Below are positions 59,101-64,000 of a stretch of DNA of 64,000 nt, in pieces. Origin of the DNA: Phycisphaerales bacterium. Lineage in GTDB: Bacteria; Planctomycetota; Phycisphaerae; Phycisphaerales; UBA1924. Below the pieces are notes generated by a model, which saw nothing but the letters and a program-made list of their open reading frames with translations, did no database searches and had not been told where the DNA came from. The position numbers and the translations under genes are program-made. The stretch covers positions 1 to 64,000 of the forward strand of contig JASBRY010000001.1 of NCBI GenBank assembly GCA_030149165.1. Reading direction: 5' to 3'. Numbering within the stretch: position 1 is the first letter of the stretch; the number at the start of each line of letters is the position of its first letter.

Positions 59101-60712
59101 TTCGGATCAGTTCGTTGCGTTCGTTTGTAATCGATTCTCGGCTGTTGGGTCTGAGCAGGAATCCAGACTCGATCAAGTTGTTGTACTTGTCGCGTGAGAA
59201 GAGGGTGTCCACCAGTTCACGCTGATCGTTGTCCATCGCGCTGAGCAGGTGCTGATCGATCGGGAGATCTTTCACATCAACCAAGATTTCGACAACAGAG
59301 GTCTCTCCCAGTCCATCAAACTTGCCGCTCGCGGTGAGTTTGGCGCCTGTTGGTCCCTGTCCGGTGATCCCATCAAAGCTGACACCATCGGGCTGGAAGT
59401 AGATGACCCCCTGGACATTCTCGAAGGGGTACATGAACTCGTAGTACTTCGCGGATGCTTTGCTGACGACCGCTTTGCCGGATACGAGGATCGGTGCGTC
59501 ATCGGAACCGCTCTGTTCGCGCGATAGATTGATCGTTGCGTCGATATCCGCACGAAGATCGACGAATCGATCGAGTTTCGCCGTCACGCGCTCAGGAAGA
59601 AAGCGCAGAGGGCGGAATCCTTCTTCGACTCGGAACTTCGTGCGCAGATCACACACGAACGCGCTGGTCATGGAGTATTCATCGAGCTTAAAGCTCACAT
59701 CATACAGTAGCTCATCGATGTCTCCGGTGAGATTGGCGGTGAGTCCGCCGTACCCAAAGTTGATGGTCCCCTTGGTCGAGCGCATGCGGAGGTAGCGTTC
59801 TGGACTCGCGAACTCTTCGGGTGGATCGAACGGCAAGCTCACATCAACGCCTTCGAGTGTGAGAGTGATATTGGGTTGACCACTGTTATCAACGCTGAAC
59901 TTGGTGGGCGCGAGCTTCCCTCTGAGATCGAGTGATTCGTAGATCTCGCGCACGCGAGATGGGACGATACTCGCGGGCCAATCCTCGAGTGTGAGTCCGG
60001 TCATCTCGCCTTGCACGCCGGCTTTGGAGATCGTTCCCGAGACGATGAAATCGCCGCGGGGCAATGCCTCGTCTGACGACATCGAAGGTGTGGTCGGCGT
60101 GGAGAGGAAGTTGAAGCGCGCCACGCCGTCACGATCGGGGGTTGCGAGCGACCCAATCACAGAGAGTTGTTTGAGTGATTGGTATTGTTCTCCAGTGTGT
60201 TCACCGATCTCGACAATGCCGTCGGAGATGGTGATCGCTGGGGTAGTCGCGCCGCCTCCTCCTGATTTTTGAAGATTGAGTGCTTCGAGATTCACTGCGC
60301 CTGTCTCGGTATCCTGACTCACACGAAGTCTGGGGTGCTCGATCGTGACGCTGCTGATCGCTTTGGCTCCCGACAAGATCTTCGACCAGCGCACGGCAAT
60401 GGTCGCGCGATCAAAGCGGACAAGCTCGCCACCCTTCCCATCAATATCTGGCGCTCGGAAGACGGCGTCGCGGATCTCGATCTCTGTTGTGGGCATGAAT
60501 GCGATCGATCCCTGAGTCATGTCCAGACCTGTCTCGCGCTCGATGATCGGGACAACGAATCCAGTCAGCGTCCCGGTCGCGGCGAGAATCCCGGCCGTCA
60601 GTACCAACACGAGCGGGATCGCGAGCAGCAGCGCGAAGAAACGACGCCGTTTTTTGGGTTTGGACTTCGATCTGGGGGTCGCTTGGGATGGCTCTGGAGA
60701 GGGTTGGGTCAT
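56108..60712 (-). CDS. Very large AsmA/TamB-like membrane-anchored protein
   Basis: ~1534 aa; N-terminal TM after a basic Lys/Arg stretch (KSKPKKRRRFFALLLAIPLVLVLTAGILAATG); long beta-rich body with AsmA-like C-terminal region. Confidence 0.8.
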   Translation of the reverse strand: MTQPSPEPSQATPRSKSKPKKRRRFFALLLAIPLVLVLTAGILAATGTLTGFVVPIIERETGLDMTQGSIAFMPTTEIEIRDAVFRAPDIDGKGGELVRFDRATIAVRWSKILSGAKAISSVTIEHPRLRVSQDTETGAVNLEALNLQKSGGGGATTPAITISDGIVEIGEHTGEQYQSLKQLSVIGSLATPDRDGVARFNFLSTPTTPSMSSDEALPRGDFIVSGTISKAGVQGEMTGLTLEDWPASIVPSRVREIYESLDLRGKLAPTKFSVDNSGQPNITLTLEGVDVSLPFDPPEEFASPERYLRMRSTKGTINFGYGGLTANLTGDIDELLYDVSFKLDEYSMTSAFVCDLRTKFRVEEGFRPLRFLPERVTAKLDRFVDLRADIDATINLSREQSGSDDAPILVSGKAVVSKASAKYYEFMYPFENVQGVIYFQPDGVSFDGITGQGPTGAKLTASGKFDGLGETSVVEILVDVKDLPIDQHLLSAMDNDQRELVDTLFSRDKYNNLIESGFLLRPNSRESITNERNELIRTIASLPGETPEVERAQLSSKLNALNATLRVPEFEFGGLIEVGVMLKRHPERPEDNRWTTDINAMIPQAGIVPKQFPLPIIARDVNITINDGTVLLQGGRYEGLNGGWAQVDASFKPQEGFKDPQPYVEIKARNIPIDDRLIAAIPGYYDTQPEDPTEITLRRILDRLRMQGVVEADALIGPGADGKITYEVQAGIIEGSAHPLTMGLQLQENNELSVNELGLDSVQLTNMFGTIYVTQSLIVVHVNGMMESPSQPITPTPIDMTTQLTLPRQPKFGNVKRVDGLLPFENGPPVPGPALYTRVRSNGLVLATPVEHAIAVLSPNFAQRISGWRHDYNPNGELDLLTTIEGRVGGTLNTILQVNQIKRAQFSVEDHQYQLGNSVGPITLKLGVKPKVESRGFSIPISVDDEPVGSVSLAGSMRLSRGGQLLELKDEPSLRLSMDNGRLGSPGVRAVVNRMGSSSSDPDAGNTSFFEYYGLDGRFDMLIDITPLDGARISDAESGTLGFPPVKIDGSLTPRTLSMERNGDILAFNQNQISGTIRFDGLDGYFDQINAKNDEYTLSVDGKWAVTPGSGASVDLDIAAVGDVLHGPVRVILPDTLSSVVDQLKIESSRPIDLQHLRIVADKLGTDSTTYQIEGTASVLDGSALVGVPITELDGRVDFRVETGIKPSADERAPIEYQIDMEASQMRAGLLRVHNAQTTILNDPLNPGVVLVPELRAGMHGGMVTGNAQVQPGENGEPYYATEIRTSGVRAAPIFDDIFLPVEGLEGPPTPGSSVVRSAWNVDTDVSRGIMHADLALTGPLGDPDQRVGRGYVRVSGGSIVALPGLINLIEASNLKLPTGSRLNLAEAEFYTDGPTIAFERLSASSDAIEILGYGTMDWTSRDIDLRFRSRSIEPIPVLSGIIEGLRDELITIRVTGAPGSISYAPEQFGTTKRLLDSMFGKPETEQQRRLREVESRTRVGSGRLRRKQGDRVETPTRDDGSSETSASVEPTDE

Positions 60713-60798
60713 CTGGTGATCAATCGTACGCACGCGAGGCTGATTCCAACACCGAACAAAGCCCGGAATCATCGGGCTGATTCGGCTATCATGCGTGC

Positions 60799-62241
60799 AT
60801 GAGTAAAACCCGCACGATCTTCATCTGCACCAACTGCGGCTCCACCCAATCCCGATGGGCGGGCAAGTGTCCCGACTGCGGGACATGGGACTCGCTCGAA
60901 GAATCCCAGTTTGACAAATCCGCGAAGTCTGATCCGCATCGAGGATCGTCATGGATTGAAGTGAAGGACAGCGACGGTACTCCGAAAGCGACTTCGATTA
61001 CGGAGATCGTCGCCGGAAGCGGGCCATCCAAGCGACTCCCCACAGGGATCACGGAACTCGATCGCGTGCTTGGTGGGAACGAAGACCAGCGCGGATTGGT
61101 TCCCGGATCGGTGGTGCTGGTTGGTGGTGAGCCTGGGATTGGGAAATCGACGCTGTTGTTGCAAGCAGCGGGTGCTTGGGCGTCTCCTGTCAAGCTCGAT
61201 CAAGCGAATCCGGATTGGACGAGCAAGGTGCTGTATGTGTCGTCTGAAGAATCGGCGCAGCAGATCCAGTTGCGTGCCGATCGGTTGGGTGTTGCACAGA
61301 GCGATGGGTTGTTCGTGCTCAGCGATACGAATCTCGCGCGGATACTTGAACAAGCGAGGCAGATCAAACCCGATGTGTGCGTGATCGATTCGATCCAGAT
61401 GATTTACAAATCGGACATTGAAGCCGCGCCGGGATCGGTGACGCAGTTGCGAAGGTGCTGCAGCGAGCTGGTGTACTTTGCCAAAGCAACCGGGACCTCG
61501 ATCGTGCTTGTGGGTCATGTGACCAAAGAAGGCACACTCGCAGGGCCTCGGATGCTCGAGCACATGGTCGATGCGGTGCTGTATTTCGAGGGTGATCGGT
61601 ACCACAGTGCACGCATCGTGCGCGCGATCAAGAATCGGTTCGGGACAACTTTGGAACTGGGCATCTTCGAAATGACGGGACAGGGACTTCAGCAACTCCC
61701 CGGCGGGATGTCCGTCGCGGCGATTCAGGGCGGGGATGAACACCGTCCCGGCGCGATCGTCTGTCCCGCGATGCACGGCTCGCGCTGCGTGTGCGTTGAG
61801 ATCCAGGCGCTGACAGCAACGGGATTCGTCGGGAGCGCGAAGCGGAAATCATCGGGACTGGACAGCAATCGGCTCGCGATGCTGATTGCCGTGCTTGAAC
61901 AGCACGGCGGACTGCGCCTTGCGGATCGTGATGTCTTTGCATCTGTCGTCGGCGGACTGAAAATCATCGAGCCCGCGAGTGATCTTGCACTCGCGCTCGC
62001 GATCGCTGGAGCGCACTACAAACGCTCGCTCCCCCCCACGACGATTGCTATAGGTGAGATCGGGCTCGGCGGCGAGCTCCGTCCCGCGACGCAGATCGAG
62101 CAGCGCCTCCGCGAATCGGCTCGCTTGGGATACACGCACGCGATCGTGCCAGCTTCGGGGTCAGCGAAGCTGCCGAGGGTGAAGGGGATGGAGTTGATCG
62201 CGGCGAAGAATGTGTCGCAGGCGATTGAGAGGTTGATGTGA
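60799..62241 (+). CDS. radA: DNA repair protein RadA
   Basis: Zinc finger CTNCGSTQSRWAGKCPDCGTWD, Walker A GEPGIGKST, KNRFG motif, Lon-like C-terminus. Confidence 0.97.
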   Translation: MSKTRTIFICTNCGSTQSRWAGKCPDCGTWDSLEESQFDKSAKSDPHRGSSWIEVKDSDGTPKATSITEIVAGSGPSKRLPTGITELDRVLGGNEDQRGLVPGSVVLVGGEPGIGKSTLLLQAAGAWASPVKLDQANPDWTSKVLYVSSEESAQQIQLRADRLGVAQSDGLFVLSDTNLARILEQARQIKPDVCVIDSIQMIYKSDIEAAPGSVTQLRRCCSELVYFAKATGTSIVLVGHVTKEGTLAGPRMLEHMVDAVLYFEGDRYHSARIVRAIKNRFGTTLELGIFEMTGQGLQQLPGGMSVAAIQGGDEHRPGAIVCPAMHGSRCVCVEIQALTATGFVGSAKRKSSGLDSNRLAMLIAVLEQHGGLRLADRDVFASVVGGLKIIEPASDLALALAIAGAHYKRSLPPTTIAIGEIGLGGELRPATQIEQRLRESARLGYTHAIVPASGSAKLPRVKGMELIAAKNVSQAIERLM

Positions 62242-62627
62242 GCGGTTCCGTGAAACAACGAAAGTTCAAGCTGGTTCACCTGATTCTCATTGTTGCCGCG
62301 GTGAATGCAATCGTCATTGGCTATTACCGATGGACATTCTCTAAACCATTTGATCAATCCCAATGGCTTGAAGGCATCAACGATACCAATACACCAACCG
62401 TTCGAAAACGCATGCTTCGGGATATTCGGCGAACAGTGCTTCGCCCGGACATCTCGCGGGAAGAAATCATCCAACAACTTGGCGATTCAGATACGGATGA
62501 ATACTTTCGTGGTTATGGGTTGGTGTACTGGGTCGGACCTGATTCTTCCTACATTGATTCCGAGTGGCTTGTCATTACACTTGATGAAGATGGAAAATTC
62601 GTTCAATCGGCGATTATGTCCGATTAA
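62238..62627 (+). CDS. Hypothetical membrane-anchored protein
   Basis: 129 aa; one TM (LVHLILIVAAVNAIVIGYY); ATGA overlap with radA. Confidence 0.65.
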   Translation: MSGSVKQRKFKLVHLILIVAAVNAIVIGYYRWTFSKPFDQSQWLEGINDTNTPTVRKRMLRDIRRTVLRPDISREEIIQQLGDSDTDEYFRGYGLVYWVGPDSSYIDSEWLVITLDEDGKFVQSAIMSD

Positions 62628-63079
62628 CTCCCCACCAACCACCCCGGCATCGCTTTGGGCCGTCCGTCACTGCCGACGCAGGCGAGTTCGGTGCTTGCGA
62701 TCGCGCAGATGCCGTCGCTTGGGACGGCGGGGTCGCTGGGATCGGGAGCTTTGCCAGCTCGTTCGATGAGCGCGATCTCGTAGGAGTGATGCAGCTTGAC
62801 CTTGCTTGCTTTGTCCACCTTTGTGCGGATCTCGATGACATCATCGTAGCGGATCGGCCTTCGGTATTTGACCTCGACTTTCGTCACCACGAGGAACACG
62901 CCGGCTTCTTCGAGAGCGGCGTAGCTCTCCCCCACTTCACGAAGCAGTTCCGTGCGTCCCATCTCCATCCAAGGCAGGTAGCTCGAATGGTGCGCGACCC
63001 CCATCGGATCGCACTCGACATAACGGATGCGGATCGTGGTGGTTCCGGTGGTTGAGGGTGTTTGGTGAGCTTCGGTCAT
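62624..63079 (-). CDS. Acyl-CoA thioesterase, YbgC/4HBT family
   Basis: IRYVECDPMGVAHHSSYLPWMEMGRTELLRE. Confidence 0.92.
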   Translation of the reverse strand: MTEAHQTPSTTGTTTIRIRYVECDPMGVAHHSSYLPWMEMGRTELLREVGESYAALEEAGVFLVVTKVEVKYRRPIRYDDVIEIRTKVDKASKVKLHHSYEIALIERAGKAPDPSDPAVPSDGICAIASTELACVGSDGRPKAMPGWLVGS

Positions 63080-63114
63080 TCTCAACAATAGGAACGCGCA
63101 TAGACTCTCTCCCT

Positions 63115-63909
63115 ATGTCATTCGGACTTGGACACGGCAGACCTCTCGACAGCGCGCCCGGCGTGGTGGGTATCTCTGCTGAGGAAATGCCGCCGCTGCC
63201 TGATTCGGTGATGACGGATCCGCTTTCGGGTCGTCTTGATCCGCGTCAGTGGTTTGAAGATCCGAGCAAGCCGTTTGAGCTTGAGATCGGATCGGGGAAG
63301 GGCGCGTTTCTGGTGCAGCAAGCGTCGCTACAGCCGGGGACGAATTTTTTGGGGATCGAATGGGCCGGGGAGTTTGCGAGTTACACGGCGGATCGCATCC
63401 GGCGCAAGCGCGAGAACGAGGGGACGCACACCAATGTGCGCGTGCTCAACTCCGACGCGGCTCAGTTCCTGCAGTGGCGCTGTCCAGATGAGTCGATCGA
63501 TGTGCTGCATCTGTATTTCTCGGATCCTTGGCCGAAGAACAAGCACCACAAGAAGCGCGTGATCCAGCATCAGACGATGTACGACATCTGGCGCTGTCTC
63601 AAAAAAGGCGGCGAGCTCCGCGTCGTCACGGATCACGATGAGCTGTGGTCGTGGGACCTGTCGCACTTTGATCTGTGGGCGTCGGGATCAGCAGATTCCA
63701 ACGAAAGCTTTGCACGACCCAAGATCCCGGCTCCGCCTCCGAAGGTTGAGGAGTTCTTGGATGGGTGTCAGTCGCTGCCGTATGTGTTCGGCGCGTTCGA
63801 AGCGCCGGAATCCGCGGGCGAGGGCGAACTCGTCGGCACGAACTTCGAGCGGAAGTTCCGCATCGAGGGTCGGAGCTTTAATGCGGGTGTGCTGAAGAAG
63901 CCTATCTAA
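63115..63909 (+). CDS. trmB: tRNA (guanine-N7-)-methyltransferase
   Basis: FELEIGSGKGAFLVQQA, FLGIEWAGEFASYTADRIRR, LHLYFSDPWPKNKHHKKRVIQ. Confidence 0.97.
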   Translation: MSFGLGHGRPLDSAPGVVGISAEEMPPLPDSVMTDPLSGRLDPRQWFEDPSKPFELEIGSGKGAFLVQQASLQPGTNFLGIEWAGEFASYTADRIRRKRENEGTHTNVRVLNSDAAQFLQWRCPDESIDVLHLYFSDPWPKNKHHKKRVIQHQTMYDIWRCLKKGGELRVVTDHDELWSWDLSHFDLWASGSADSNESFARPKIPAPPPKVEEFLDGCQSLPYVFGAFEAPESAGEGELVGTNFERKFRIEGRSFNAGVLKKPI

Positions 63910-64000
63910 AGCAGATAGTACGCAAGAACCACAAAGACCCCTATCACGACGAATCCAACCACAAACAGCAGAAGAAAAAACTTCCAGGGAAAATTTGAAG

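Overview
The window is a gene-dense bacterial chromosome segment with little sign of mobile DNA. The gene families and the repeated GC-type dockerin-like tails suggest Planctomycetota, probably a Phycisphaerae relative (inference). It starts inside a 23S rRNA gene on the - strand. No 16S or tRNA lies upstream of that gene before the neighbouring protein operon. Main blocks: (i) a PilM/Amuc_1100-like operon (2.6-7.9 kb); (ii) a 13.6-26.4 kb cluster of exported proteins, six of which end in the same Cys-bounded tandem dockerin-like module (two of these are c-type cytochromes); (iii) an atpA gene with no other ATP synthase genes beside it; (iv) cdaA-cdaR, nfuN-mutY and purE-purK; (v) a PilZ-receiver-Hpt-like protein; (vi) acs and an SSS/DUF4212 symporter flanking a TetR-controlled enzyme cluster; (vii) a second pilM-N-O-(P-like)-pilB operon; (viii) mqnB-like, HD-GYP, Ca/Na antiporter, LOG, AsmA-like, radA and trmB genes. 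No CRISPR, prophage, IS element or defence island was recognised. The observations most worth checking are the dockerin-tagged redox/hydrolase cluster, a family-4-like UDG missing three of four Fe-S cysteines, a CdaA whose DGA motif reads DLA, a PilZ-REC-Hpt protein whose two phosphosites are both substituted, a 22-bp near-perfect palindrome in the TetR intergenic region, and the isolated atpA. All calls come from reading the sequence by eye; no searches were run.
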